A stretch of 64,000 nucleotides of DNA from Georgenia muralis (GCF_003814705.1 NZ_RKRA01000001.1:496001-560000); one strand, 5' to 3'. Positions 9,401-17,186 are shown, counted from the first letter of the stretch. Notes: a model not told the origin generated them from the sequence alone. Numbers and translations are program-made.

Positions 9401-9985
9401 AACGACGAGCGCGCCATGGAGATTCTGGGACGGCAGATGGCCGCTATCGCTGTACGGTCCGACGATCCGCCCACCCCATGGTTACCCCAGCTGACCACCA
9501 AGGCGTCGCGAATGGTTCGGCTCGCCTGGACGCGGTCCGTGGGGCGCCAATTGCGGGGCATCGAGGCCAGCGAGGCCCATGCCCAGTGGGAGCGGTGGAT
9601 CGAGCGCTACTGGCGCGGCCGCGTCGAATCCATCCCGCGACCCTTCACCCACGACGAAGCCTCGGCCATCGCAGGGTGGGTCCTCGGTTTGCCCTCGGTA
9701 CGCGCCGAAACCATCGGCTTGGTCGAGCAGGCGCCAGCCGGTCTTGAACGCGACGACCGCATTCTTGGCGCACTGACACATTTGGACCTCCGTCCAGACG
9801 CGTCGCTGTGGGCTCGGTACCTGGCCCATCTGCTTCAAGGGACGCCAGCTGACGAACCGTGGATGATCTGCCACCATCTGGCCGACATAGTTCCCGCCTT
9901 GCACGACGGTGGCTCTAGAGAGGTGGTCTCGCCCGTGATCGAACAGGCATTGCGCCTCGGCTGCTCGGCCGCCCCCGACTGGTAG
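6464..9985 (+). CDS. large SIR2-domain protein, candidate anti-phage NADase effector
   Basis: This protein has 1173 residues. The N-terminal 290 form a SIR2-like Rossmann domain with FVGAGAS (25-30), TTNYD (113-117), HLHGS (150-154, candidate catalytic His152) and FIGYS (194-198). These match the Asn/His pair used for NAD hydrolysis in defence sirtuins such as ThsA and DSR proteins. The remaining 880 residues are soluble, Trp-rich and alpha-helical. The last 170 (WERWIERYWRGRVESIPRPFTHDEA and onward) resemble DUF4020 as I remember it. No AAA+/STAND P-loop is apparent. It is a single-gene locus in a mobile island, which fits a phage-defence cell-suicide protein, but activity is inferred. Start ATG 6464 is chosen because homology-like sequence begins at once after it. 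Confidence 0.82.
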   Translation: MWIRQVEVPDELVGAARDGRLVIFVGAGASRDAPSSLPDFKQLVTDIGTQVSSVPTELQLKRPDVFLGDLADMGVNVHALVAKAIDPPGSAPNRLHHAIMSLAAVHPPLRVVTTNYDQHLEIAGRIDHSDVEVFRAPALPIGDDFTGVIHLHGSLGQHPRHLVVTDADFGHAYLREAWAARFLERMFSVYTVLFIGYSHGDVVMQYLARSLGREGRRYVLTDDAGSGAWARLGLTAISYPVVEKSHVALADALERWAELTAWGRLDHRRRIAALVEQEPPSIPEEISYLERALAHPDHVRFFTESATTAAWLQWAATRPEFTLLFTPPPTGDSVAEALSRTLTRWFIDNFACVAEHSPAALRLVRDRPWTVQTWEALVHRLFAQKEPIEDWQVPWLVIALHRAPEGRHHLLDMMLAEDRWRARPALAFTLLAHRTNPIPRAGLDLDSTDGAPRFEVTLTGEEYWLTEAWKNVFTPMLTDHASDLLDLGVRQIRATYRLANLLQPGFDPIGFGRSAIEPHPQDEFRDPHDMLIDAVRDSLEHLLHAEPQHAARQIDLLTSGPEAVLRRLAVHGWRLRTDATADAKVRWVLDQDLVYDLDLQHEVYLLLQDALPSTEPGTREQLLTTADLGPSPEAGATDSPYRRYNLLAWLHQTLPTDPRITAAFNAVQRAHSDYQTREHPDLNMYMTSGFVEDAEPFSPDELHSSITDDPAAALARLREFATADELRLTGPTWTGALAAMRGCVARHPLDGIRVAGHLLIDDDELRGALIRGWSAAQLADADQGLPDQVISLIGTWDLGSIRSQAATLLANGGQADHPTRWHDLASARDLARRLWPQDEVTGNVVSDSDTYLEAINHPAGDLAQFWTKVTAAEWSRQGDRWAGLMPLIETELDRMIDQPGRNGLLARCVLIASLRFYHGAAPEWARARLLPLLSWASDDKKQVAAMWRTFLMHGQYDDSLLRAGLLDSFLTTLEHESDVNDERAMEILGRQMAAIAVRSDDPPTPWLPQLTTKASRMVRLAWTRSVGRQLRGIEASEAHAQWERWIERYWRGRVESIPRPFTHDEASAIAGWVLGLPSVRAETIGLVEQAPAGLERDDRILGALTHLDLRPDASLWARYLAHLLQGTPADEPWMICHHLADIVPALHDGGSREVVSPVIEQALRLGCSAAPDW

Positions 9986-10248
9986 CAGACTGCAATGTCC
10001 GGGGACCTCCGCATTGGTGCGGATGCCATGCGCTGCTGACAAACGCGGACCGTCCGCTCATTGCCGCGCGGATCGTGCGCGCGGCGCGGCCGTCGGCGCG
10101 CCGGCTCCCGGTCCTGCCGGGTTGGGAACGATGGCGACGGCCCCCGCGTACGGAACGCGCCTGCACGAGTCTTAGAGGAAGCACTTCCGGAGATCAATCC
10201 TCAGATCGAGCGTCCATAACGCGCGACGACGCCACATGTGAGGGCGCG

Positions 10249-10815
10249 CTATCCCCGGACGATCAATCCAGCCTCACGGAAGTATCGGTCGAAATCATCG
10301 TTGCTGCCGGAGTCGATGAGACGCGCGAGACTCGTTTGCCATTGCGTGGCGCTGTACTCCCACATCGGCGCGACGTTCTGCCGGTCGGCTCGCCAGTCCT
10401 CGGCGTTCACCATCGTGCGTGTGCCAAGCGGTAGCCACGCGCGGAAGCCGTCGACGCCAACCACACGTTCGCGGTCGACCAGAGCACCTCGCCAGAAAAT
10501 GTCAACAAGGACGATACCGATACTCATGTCGGGGAAGGTAGCCGAGTCCCAGATGTCCTCGAGTTGCTTTACCCGGCCCGTGTGACTGCGATCGTCCATT
10601 CCCCACTGAATGGTGAGGTCCACGTCAGGCGTGTAAACGAGCAGATCGGAGTGCTGACGAAAGGTGTCTTCATCGATGTCGGGAGCGTCTGTGAAGTACG
10701 GGCCAGCACCGAGACTGTGCCACACATCGGGCTGCGTCTGGCGATCGTCAGAATCAATGATGAAGCGGCGAATCTCGTTGAGGGTCGTCATCGGCGGCAC
10801 CAACCTTCCATCCAT
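10249..10815 (-). CDS. hypothetical protein, island cargo
   Basis: This gene encodes up to 188 residues. ATG 10815 gives the longest form, and ATG 10791 (MTTLNEIRRF) is a plausible alternative behind a GGAAGG stretch. The protein is acidic and soluble, rich in Asp and Trp (DVDLTIQWGMDD, GIVLVDIFWRGALVDRERVVGVDGFRAWL), with no motif I recognise. It converges on the SIR2 gene with a 263-bp spacer, so it is not in the same operon. Codon third positions look less GC-rich than in the core genes, as for the SIR2 gene. Confidence 0.6.
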   Translation of the reverse strand: MDGRLVPPMTTLNEIRRFIIDSDDRQTQPDVWHSLGAGPYFTDAPDIDEDTFRQHSDLLVYTPDVDLTIQWGMDDRSHTGRVKQLEDIWDSATFPDMSIGIVLVDIFWRGALVDRERVVGVDGFRAWLPLGTRTMVNAEDWRADRQNVAPMWEYSATQWQTSLARLIDSGSNDDFDRYFREAGLIVRG

Positions 10816-11005
10816 CCACCAGCGAGAGACTGCGACACTAGCGGGCGGTGGTATCTCAGGTCGAGAACTAACCTTCTACCCACTGATGGCGTTTCCCTCG
10901 TTGGGTGCCCACGCATCTGACTGCGCGTGAACACGCGGAGACACGCGCACACGCTCATGTCCCGCCCGGGCGCTCCGCCACGTCCGCTCATGGCTTCCCT
11001 CTGTG

Positions 11006-12179
11006 TCAAGACACGGCGGGGAGGGCGGTCGTAGGCTCGGTTGTGACGGGTCCGGGACGTGACTGATCCGAAGTGCCGGTGTGGGGATGTGAGCCGGCCG
11101 CGCTGGATTGAAGTGACGTTCCCCGGTGTCCTCCCGGGCCCGCCCTCAACGCCGCGAGGTCGTCCAGCATCGTCCGGTACACGATGTCGGACAAGCGTCG
11201 TTTCAGGCAGCGCATCGCCTCCGTCGACGTCTTCCCGTCGGCCTTCTTGCGGTCGTAGTAGTCCCGACCGATGCCGGGATTGCGCAGCTGGACGGTGGCC
11301 ATGATGTGCAGGACCCGGTTGATCTGACGGTTCCCGCCGCGAGAGAGCCGGTGACGCACGTGGTCGCCGGAGGACGCGTCGATCGGCGCGGTCCCGGTCC
11401 AGGACGCGAAATGGGCCCGGTCGGGGAACCGGGTGATGTGCCCGACCTCGACCAGCATCCGCGCCGCACCAGAGGGGCCGATGCCGGTCAGGTCCAGCAG
11501 GCTGGTGCCGGTGGCCCGCGCGAGCTCGATGAGCACCTTGTCCGCGGCCTTCTTGCGCCGGTTGATCCGCTCAGGTCGGCGACGAGCTCGGCGGCGACCC
11601 GCCGGCGGACCTTCCCCGCGGCGTCACGCGGACGCACCTTGGCGAGGATCACCTTGGCCTGGGCCGCGGACAGGAACCGCTTCGCACCGCCCGGGAGGAG
11701 TTCGAGGAGCAGGTGGTGCAGCCGGGCGACCATGCGGGTGTGCTCCTCACCGAGGGAGCGGCGCCGGTCGACCAAGGTCCGCAGCACCGCGAGCTGCTCG
11801 TCGCCGACCACCGGGCGCAGGCCGGCCATCCGGGTGCCGACCAGCGCAACGGAATGGGCGTCGGTGGCGTCGGTCTTGCGGCCCTGCCCGGTCGCGAACA
11901 CCCGCGCCCGCGCCGACAACTTCGGTGGGACGTCGAGACCTCTTGACCGTCGGCCAGCAGCCGCAGAGCGACGTGGCGGCCAATGCCGTTGCACCCCTCG
12001 ATCGCCCAGACGTGGTGCGGCCACTGCGACACGTACTCCAGCAGCGCCTGGTACCCGGCGGTGTCGGTGGCGAACCGGCCCCCGCCCAGCACGGCTTCGT
12101 CCCCGGCCATCACCTCGATCGTCACCGACCTCTTATGCGGGTCCATCCCGATGACCACGCGCTCTGACCGCACCACCAT
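11006..12179 (-). pseudogene. IS110-family transposase with two frameshifts
   Basis: The gene begins at ATG 12179 with GGAGGA about 5 bases upstream. The RuvC-like DEDD domain is recognisable: Asp in GMDPHKRS, Glu in AIEGCNGIG and the Asp pair in TDATDAHSVALV. The C-terminal Tnp20 domain has DLTGIGPSGAARMLVEVG and FASWTGTAPIDASSGDHVRHRLSRGGNRQINRVLH. The frame changes near 11935 (after ADGQEV, resuming at DVPPKLSARAR) and again near 11565 (after VAADLVADL-like sequence, resuming at RINRRKKAADK). Unless these are sequencing errors, the transposase is dead. Confidence 0.85.
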
Positions 12180-12425
12180 GACCGTCCTCCGCTGCTCAAA
12201 CCGATGTGGGTGTGTCGAGCGAGGAAGGGCACCGCTACTTCGAGCCGAGCAAACCCCTCTTGAGCCTCTCCCTGCCCTGGCGGCACCCGGGCAGCGCAGG
12301 CCATGTGAGAACCACACGACGAATCGTGGGCAGCCGCCGTGAGAGCGTCAGCCCGGGGGCCTGGACCGAGCCTCGCCAGGCACCAGTCCTAGGTCAATGG
12401 AACAAGTAGCCGCCGATCGAAAGTC
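12180..12425 (-). other. IS110 upstream non-coding end, possible bridge-RNA region
   Basis: IS110-group elements carry a structured guide (bridge) RNA in the non-coding end before the transposase. This 246-bp stretch upstream of the frameshifted IS110 gene has no coding potential and contains several short GC-rich self-complementary stretches. The outer boundary of the element is not visible because this family lacks clear terminal repeats. The assignment rests on position only. Confidence 0.35.
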
Positions 12426-13004
12426 CTAACGACTCCCCGTCCAAGCTCTCGCGGAATCTGCCATGCGTTGCCGAGCGTCCCGAAGTCGGTCTCTCGGCTC
12501 GCCGACGTGAGTGAGGTTCAGTGGAGGTCGGAGTCGCGAGATGACCCCACGTTCAATCTCACGTAGGTGCGCGCCCTCGGACTTGCTCCAGGTGGCCAAA
12601 GAGAGTTGCTGCGCCATCCAACTGCTCAGCCGATCCTCGCTCGGACCATCCAGGCCGAAGTGGGAGCTACCATCGGGCTTGGTGATGTTGCGCGGGATCG
12701 CCACAAGGGCGAGCTCGTCAACAAGCAGAGCAGCGAGACTACGTCTGACCGTAGATGAGCCGGTCCTCCCAGCGGCAAAGTGAGTGCTCACGTCGCGACC
12801 TATCAGACTGCTTTCTGCCTTGCCGACATAGAGAGGCTGCTCGGCGAAGGCGCGACTTACCCCAAGTTGGTCCCACGCCTCGTCATCGCCGTAAAACGCA
12901 TAGATGCCAGGCGCCGCCGGCACGAGTCGGACCGCGTCCGCATATCGGTGCCGAGTGCCAGCTAACGCCCGGAGCACTGCGAACAGTTCGTCGTCATGCG
13001 TCAT
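12426..13004 (-). CDS. stand-alone GIY-YIG-like nuclease domain protein
   Basis: This protein has 192 residues. After about 30 residues it shows PGIYAFYGDDEAW and then PLYVGKAESSLIGRDVSTHF, the two strands and the downstream Arg of a GIY-YIG fold. Later comes ALVAIPRNI and, near the C-terminus, EIERGVISRLRPPLNL, which could supply the metal-binding Glu and the Asn of the active site. There is no UvrC or homing-endonuclease appendage. ATG 13004 is preferred; an extension to 13151 has no clear ribosome site and low-complexity Arg/Gly sequence. It sits between a dead IS110 and ychF, so it may be island cargo. Function unknown. Confidence 0.75.
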   Translation of the reverse strand: MTHDDELFAVLRALAGTRHRYADAVRLVPAAPGIYAFYGDDEAWDQLGVSRAFAEQPLYVGKAESSLIGRDVSTHFAAGRTGSSTVRRSLAALLVDELALVAIPRNITKPDGSSHFGLDGPSEDRLSSWMAQQLSLATWSKSEGAHLREIERGVISRLRPPLNLTHVGEPRDRLRDARQRMADSARAWTGSR

Positions 13005-13371
13005 GCTCTCAGTCTTACCCCGCGGGCACCTCCAAGAGCGGGATCCCCTCCGCCCCCCCCCGGCAGGCCCGCACCACCTGAACGCGACGAGCATCCGGAC
13101 TTGCCGCGACTGGTGCGTGTTCGCACCTGTGGGACGTCTTCCGCTGCGCATGGCATCGACGCGACTCAGCGGCTGCGGCCGCGGTCAGCACGTCGAAGGG
13201 ATGCGTCACGCGGCCCGCCAGCGTCCGCTCCCAGACGTACCAGCCGAAGGCGCCGGCTCCACAAATCTTGCCTCCAGAGCTCCCCCCTCGAGCCACAAGG
13301 CGAATACTCTTGCGGACTGTGTGCGGACTGGGAGCATCCAGCAGCGCTCTGACCTGCGCAAATGCTCCGAT
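13005..13371. other. 367-bp intergenic stretch, no gene seen
   Basis: It includes a run of nine C at about 13052 and otherwise only overlapping short frames. It marks the change from island to core DNA, because ychF begins at its right side in reverse orientation. Confidence 0.5.
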
Positions 13372-14457
13372 TCACACGTTGAAGCGGAAATCCACCACGT
13401 CGCCGTCGGTCATGACGTAGTCCTTGCCCTCGATGCGCACGCGCCCGTGCGCCTTCGCCTCGGCCATCGACCGGTACTTGACCAGGTCGTCGTAGGAGAC
13501 GATCTCGGCCTTGATGAAGCCGCGCTCGAAGTCGGTGTGGATGACCCCAGCGGCCTGCGGTGCGGTCCAGCCCTTGTGGATGGTCCACGCGCGGGACTCC
13601 TTGGGGCCTGCCGTGAGGTACGTCTGTAGCCCGAGGGTGTGGAAGCCGACGCGCGCGAGCTGGTCCAGCCCCGGCTCGCTCTGACCGGTCTCGGCGAGCA
13701 TCTCGGCAGCCTCGTCCGGCTCGAGCTCGACGAGCTCGGACTCGAACTTGGCGTCGAGGAAGATCGCGTCGGCCGGCGCCACGAGCTCGCGCAGCTCGGC
13801 CTGCATGGCCTCGTCGGCCAGGCCGGCGTCGTCGGTGTTGAAGACGTAGATGAACGGCTTGGACGTCATGAGCTGGAACGTCGCAAGGATCTCCGGGTCC
13901 AGCCCCGCCGCGCCGGCCCCCGCGGACAGCAGCGTGCCCTGCTCCAGCAGCGCCACGGCCCCCTTGGCCGTCTCGAGGACCTGGGCGTCGGTCTTCTTTC
14001 CCCGAACCTCCTTCTCGAGCCGGGGAATCGCCTTCTCCAGCGTCTGCATGTCCGCGAGGATCAGCTCGGTGGAGATGGTCTCGATGTCGTCCTTGGGGTC
14101 GACCCGGCCCTCGACGTGGACGACGTCGGAGTCCTGGAACGCCCTAGTGACCTGGCAGATCGCGTCGGCCTCGCGAATGTTGGCGAGGAACTGGTTGCCC
14201 AGCCCCTCCCCCTCGGACGCACCCTTGACGATGCCGGCGATGTCGACGAACGAGACCGTGGCGGGCACCGTCCGCTCGGACTTGAAGATCTCGGCGAGCT
14301 CGTCCAGTCGCGGGTCCGGCAGCGGGACCACGCCGACGTTCGGCTCGATCGTCGCGAACGGGTAGTTGGCCGCGAGCACGGTCGCCCGGGTCAGGGCGTT
14401 GAACAGGGTCGACTTGCCGACGTTGGGCAGGCCGGCGATTCCGATGGTGAGTGCCAC
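13372..14457 (-). CDS. ychF: redox-regulated ATPase YchF (Obg-like)
   Basis: This is a P-loop ATPase of the Obg family that binds ribosomes. It has 361 residues, the usual length. The start is GTG 14457, directly before TIGIAGLPNVGKST, the Walker A motif at residues 9-16. Further motifs are VSFVDIAGIVKGASEGEGLGNQFL (G3 and switch), YVFNTDD (G4 position) and a C-terminal TGS domain ending in HTDFERGFIKAEIVSYDDL to GKDYVMTDGDVVDFRFNV. It is the first core gene to the right of the island, and an ISKra4 element has inserted about 95 bp upstream of its start, possibly affecting its promoter. Confidence 0.97.
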   Translation of the reverse strand: MALTIGIAGLPNVGKSTLFNALTRATVLAANYPFATIEPNVGVVPLPDPRLDELAEIFKSERTVPATVSFVDIAGIVKGASEGEGLGNQFLANIREADAICQVTRAFQDSDVVHVEGRVDPKDDIETISTELILADMQTLEKAIPRLEKEVRGKKTDAQVLETAKGAVALLEQGTLLSAGAGAAGLDPEILATFQLMTSKPFIYVFNTDDAGLADEAMQAELRELVAPADAIFLDAKFESELVELEPDEAAEMLAETGQSEPGLDQLARVGFHTLGLQTYLTAGPKESRAWTIHKGWTAPQAAGVIHTDFERGFIKAEIVSYDDLVKYRSMAEAKAHGRVRIEGKDYVMTDGDVVDFRFNV

Positions 14458-14603
14458 GTGGGCCGAGTCTACGTTGCGCGCCGACGGCGTCGTGCCCCGC
14501 TGCCGCCCCGTCCAACCCGGGCGCCACACCATCTCGTTGTCGGCGATGTCGGGGGTGTGAGTCGTGGCCGTGTCGTTGAGGGTGTTTGTGCTGGTGGCTC
14601 CAT

Positions 14604-14632
14604 ATGCTGATTGTGGGTCACATAATCAGCAT
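14604..14632 (+). repeat. 9-bp inverted repeat before the ISKra4 first gene
   Basis: ATGCTGATT and AATCAGCAT, separated by 11 bases (gtgggtcacat), end 12 bases before the first start codon. It is AT-rich relative to its surroundings. It could be an operator, a transposase site or a hairpin in the leader; only the symmetry is certain. Confidence 0.5.
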
Positions 14633-14644
14633 CAGGGGGTAGTG

Positions 14645-15070
14645 ATGGGCAAGGACTACTCGAGGAAGAGCGAGCGGGAGCTCGCCGAGCTGCGCTCGTT
14701 GGTTCTGGACCGGATCGCCGCGGTGCCGGCGTTCCGGCGCGGGTCGTTGCAGGTCGGTTACCGCAGGTGCGGGCGGGCGACGTGCCGGTGCGCCCGCCCG
14801 GGCGAGCAGGGCCACGGGCCGCGCGGGTTGTGGACCCGTACGGTCAAGGGCGAGGGTTCGCGCGGGCAGTACGTCCCGGTCGACCAGATCGACCAGGTCC
14901 GCGCCGAGCTGGACCACTACGCCGAGTTCGCGGCGCTGGTGGAGGACTACGTGGAGATCAACGAGGCGTTGTGCCGGGCCCGGGTCGGGCCCCCGGGGCC
15001 TCGCTCGCGCCGCGTCGCCCCTTCCGGGACGGACGGGAAAAAAGGGGGCTCTGCGACCCCGAAGAGCTGA
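14645..15070 (+). CDS. ISKra4 accessory protein (DUF6788-like)
   Basis: This 141-residue basic protein starts at ATG 14645 (GGGGGT just upstream). The sequence PPF-like VPAFRRGSLQVGYRRCGRATCRCARPGEQGHGPRGLW has the Cys/Arg-rich pattern of small proteins found beside ISKra4 transposases, probably a zinc-binding DNA-contacting module. A helical C-terminal part follows (QVRAELDHYAEFAALVEDYVEINEALC). The stop lies within the start region of the transposase frame, so the two are translationally coupled. Intact here. Confidence 0.7.
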   Translation: MGKDYSRKSERELAELRSLVLDRIAAVPAFRRGSLQVGYRRCGRATCRCARPGEQGHGPRGLWTRTVKGEGSRGQYVPVDQIDQVRAELDHYAEFAALVEDYVEINEALCRARVGPPGPRSRRVAPSGTDGKKGGSATPKS

Positions 15071-15914
15071 GCGTCCTGGCCGAGCGGGTCGGCGAGCTCG
15101 CCGCGGCCGAGGCCCGCCGGCTGGTCCATGGCGCGGCCGGCCTGCTGCACGGCGGGGAGCAGGGCGTGCTGGAGGCGATCGAGCGCGCCGCCCAGCAGGC
15201 CGGGGCACGGATCGGGCTGGCCGCGCTCGCCGGGGTCATCGACTGGGCCGGCCAGGACACCCCGACCCAGGCGCCGTGCCCGGGCCAGGGGCACGGCGCG
15301 CGGTTGGTCACCCGCGGCGCGCCCGGACGGTCCGGACCCTGCTCGGCGCCCTGCAGCTCAGCCGTGGCTACTACCACTGCGCCACCTGCCGGGAGGGGTT
15401 CGCCCCCCTGGACCTCGTCCTGGACGTGGCCGGCACGAGCCTGTCACCGGGCCTGTCCCGGGCTTGCGCGCTGGCCGGGGCCGAGATGCCGTACGAGAAG
15501 TCCAGACAGTTCATCGCCACCGTGACGGGGCCTGGACCTGGCCTCGACCTCGACCCTGGCCCGGACCACCCGGGCCCAGGGACGACGGGCCCGGGTCCTG
15601 ATCGGCGCCGAGCACACCACCGCGGCCAGAGCCACCGCCACGCCCGCGCCCGCACCGGGTGAGGGCCCGGACGTGTGCTACATCGTGCTGGACGGCACCG
15701 GCGCCCCCATGCTGCCCAGCGAGACCACCGGCCGGCCCGGCAAGGATGGCGGCAGAGCCGGGACGCGGGAGGTCAAGATCGGCTGCTTCTTCACCCAGTC
15801 CGGCCGCGACCCGGCCACCGGCGAGCCCGTGCAGGACCCCGACTCCGCGACCTACATCTCCACCTTCGAACCCGCCGCCACCTTCGCCACCCACGCCAAG
15901 GCCGAGTACCACCG
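15068..15914 (+). pseudogene. ISKra4-family transposase, 5' part, two frameshifts
   Basis: Recognisable blocks are LSVLAERVGELAAAEARRLVHGA, then RTVRTLLGALQLSRGYYHCATCREGF with a zinc-type Cys pair, LSPGLSRACALAGAEMPYEKS, and DVCYIVLDGTGAPMLP with the first catalytic Asp. The frame shifts near 15322 and again near 15532, each by one base. The 3' end is cut at codon-internal position 15914 by IS3; joining to 17190 restores AEYHRRGFDHIRQ in frame. The gene was thus a normal transposase before these events, though frameshifts could also be sequence errors. Confidence 0.85.
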
Positions 15915-15982
15915 TGGACCGTTCCCGGTTAAGTGGACAGTGGGGTCCGTAACGCGAGTTCCCTGAACGAAGGGAGTCGACC

Positions 15983-16273
15983 GTGGGATCAACCCGTCGC
16001 AGCTTTACCCCGGAGTACAAGGCCAACGCTGTTAGTTTGGTCCTGAATGATGGCCGAGCGATCGCCGAGGTGGCGCGGAGCATCGGCGTCCATGAGATGA
16101 CATTGGGGAAATGGGTGAAGAAGGCCCGGGACGAGGGGAAAGAGCCCGAGCGTCCGTTGAACGAGGACGAGCGGGCCGAGCTCGAGCGCCTGCGCGAGGA
16201 GAACAAGCGGCTGCGCATGGAGGCGGAGTTCGCAAAAAAAGTGGCGACCTGGTTCGCGAAAGACCAGCGGTGA
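15983..16273 (+). CDS. IS3-family transposase orfA
   Basis: This 96-residue helix-turn-helix protein (SFTPEYKANAV ... EVARSIGVHEMTLGKWV) carries a C-terminal leucine-zipper-like coil. It binds the terminal repeats and, as the N-terminal half of the OrfAB fusion, directs transposition. The start GTG at 15983 follows AGGGAG by seven to eight bases. Its stop overlaps the GTG of orfB (GTGA). Confidence 0.93.
   Translation: MGSTRRSFTPEYKANAVSLVLNDGRAIAEVARSIGVHEMTLGKWVKKARDEGKEPERPLNEDERAELERLREENKRLRMEAEFAKKVATWFAKDQR
16234..16240 (+). promoter_or_regulatory. A7 programmed -1 frameshift site
   Basis: Seven consecutive A lie in the orfA frame GCA-AAA-AAA-GTG. Slipping back one base at this run joins the frame continuing KKSGDLVRERPAVKFAAIADW, which leads straight into orfB. 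This is the standard mechanism of IS3-family OrfAB production. Confidence 0.8.
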
Positions 16274-17154
16274 AGTTTGCTGCGATCGCGGACTGGGCTG
16301 ACTCGAATGCGTTCCCGGTGTCGTTCATGTGCGACCAGCTCGGGGTGTCGACCTCGGGGTACTACAAGTGGCGCGGCAAGGCCCCCTCAGCCCGTGAGGT
16401 CGCCGACGCCGAGCTGATCGAGTTGATCAAGCACCACTACGACCACCTCAACGGCCGGCCGGGGGTGCGGCGCCTGCGCGCCCACCTGGCGGCCGCCGGC
16501 CACAAGGTCTCCCACAAGCGGGTCTGGCGGCTGATGCGCGCCGCGGGCCTGAAGGGCCGCCATCCCAAGGCCTGGAAGCGCACCACGGTGCCCGGCGAGA
16601 ACCCCGTGGGCGCCCCGGACCTGATCGGCCGGGATTTCACCGCCGCCGAGCCGAACACCCGCTGGTGCGGGGACATCACCTACGTGCGCACCTGGGACGG
16701 GTGGGCCTACCTGGCCACCGTCATCGACTTGCACTCGCGCATGGTCATCGGCTGGGCCCTCGCGGACCACATGCGCACCGAGCTGGTCACCGATGCCCTG
16801 GAGATGGCCATCGCTCACCGCCGCCCACCCAAGGGGGTGATCTTTCACAGCGACCGCGGCACGCAATACACGTCCAAGGATTTCGACAAATTCTGCCGGC
16901 GTCACCATGTCCGCCGCTCGCTGGGCCGGACCGGTATCTGCTATGACAATGCCGTCGCGGAATCATTCTTCGCGACCTACAAGAAGGAACTTATCCACAC
17001 CCGCCCCTGGCCGGCCATCACTGACCTGAAGAAGGCCACGTTCACCTGGATCGAGGAGTACTACAACCGCGCCCGACGCCACTCCACCCTCGGGTATTTG
17101 ACACCAGCAGAGTATGAACTAGGATTACGACACATCAACGAACTCGCGGCGTAA
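16270..17154 (+). CDS. IS3-family transposase orfB (DDE integrase domain)
   Basis: This protein has 294 residues if initiated at GTG 16270; it is normally made as OrfAB by frameshifting. It has a HTH_21 region (YYKWRGKAPSAREVADAELIELIKHHY, VRRLRAHLAAAGHKVSHKRVWRLMR) and an rve integrase core with the catalytic triad in WCGDITYV, FHSDRGTQY and NAVAESFFATYKKE. It ends with YYNRARRHSTLGYLTPAEYE, the usual IS3 tail. The copy is intact and could mobilise the truncated copy's remaining end. Confidence 0.95.
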   Translation: MKFAAIADWADSNAFPVSFMCDQLGVSTSGYYKWRGKAPSAREVADAELIELIKHHYDHLNGRPGVRRLRAHLAAAGHKVSHKRVWRLMRAAGLKGRHPKAWKRTTVPGENPVGAPDLIGRDFTAAEPNTRWCGDITYVRTWDGWAYLATVIDLHSRMVIGWALADHMRTELVTDALEMAIAHRRPPKGVIFHSDRGTQYTSKDFDKFCRRHHVRRSLGRTGICYDNAVAESFFATYKKELIHTRPWPAITDLKKATFTWIEEYYNRARRHSTLGYLTPAEYELGLRHINELAA

Positions 17155-17186
17155 TTCCCCGAGTCCACTTTTTCGGGAACACTCCA

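Larger units (their letters stand above)
15915..17186 (+). mobile_element. IS3-family element, complete copy
   Basis: The 1272-bp element has imperfect terminal repeats of about 26 bp: left TGGACCGTTCCCGGTT..., right (inverted) TGGAGTGTTCCCGAAA..., both continuing into AAGTGGAC. It is flanked by the 3-bp direct repeat CCG (15912-15914 and 17187-17189). It carries overlapping orfA and orfB with an A7 frameshift site. It interrupts the ISKra4 transposase and is the intact sister of the truncated copy at 1388-2413. Confidence 0.95.

Noticed and set aside
6464-9985. Two-gene defence operon such as SIR2-HerA or Thoeris
   Set aside because: No HerA helicase, TIR or argonaute gene flanks the SIR2 gene; the neighbours are separated by hundreds of bases or point the other way.
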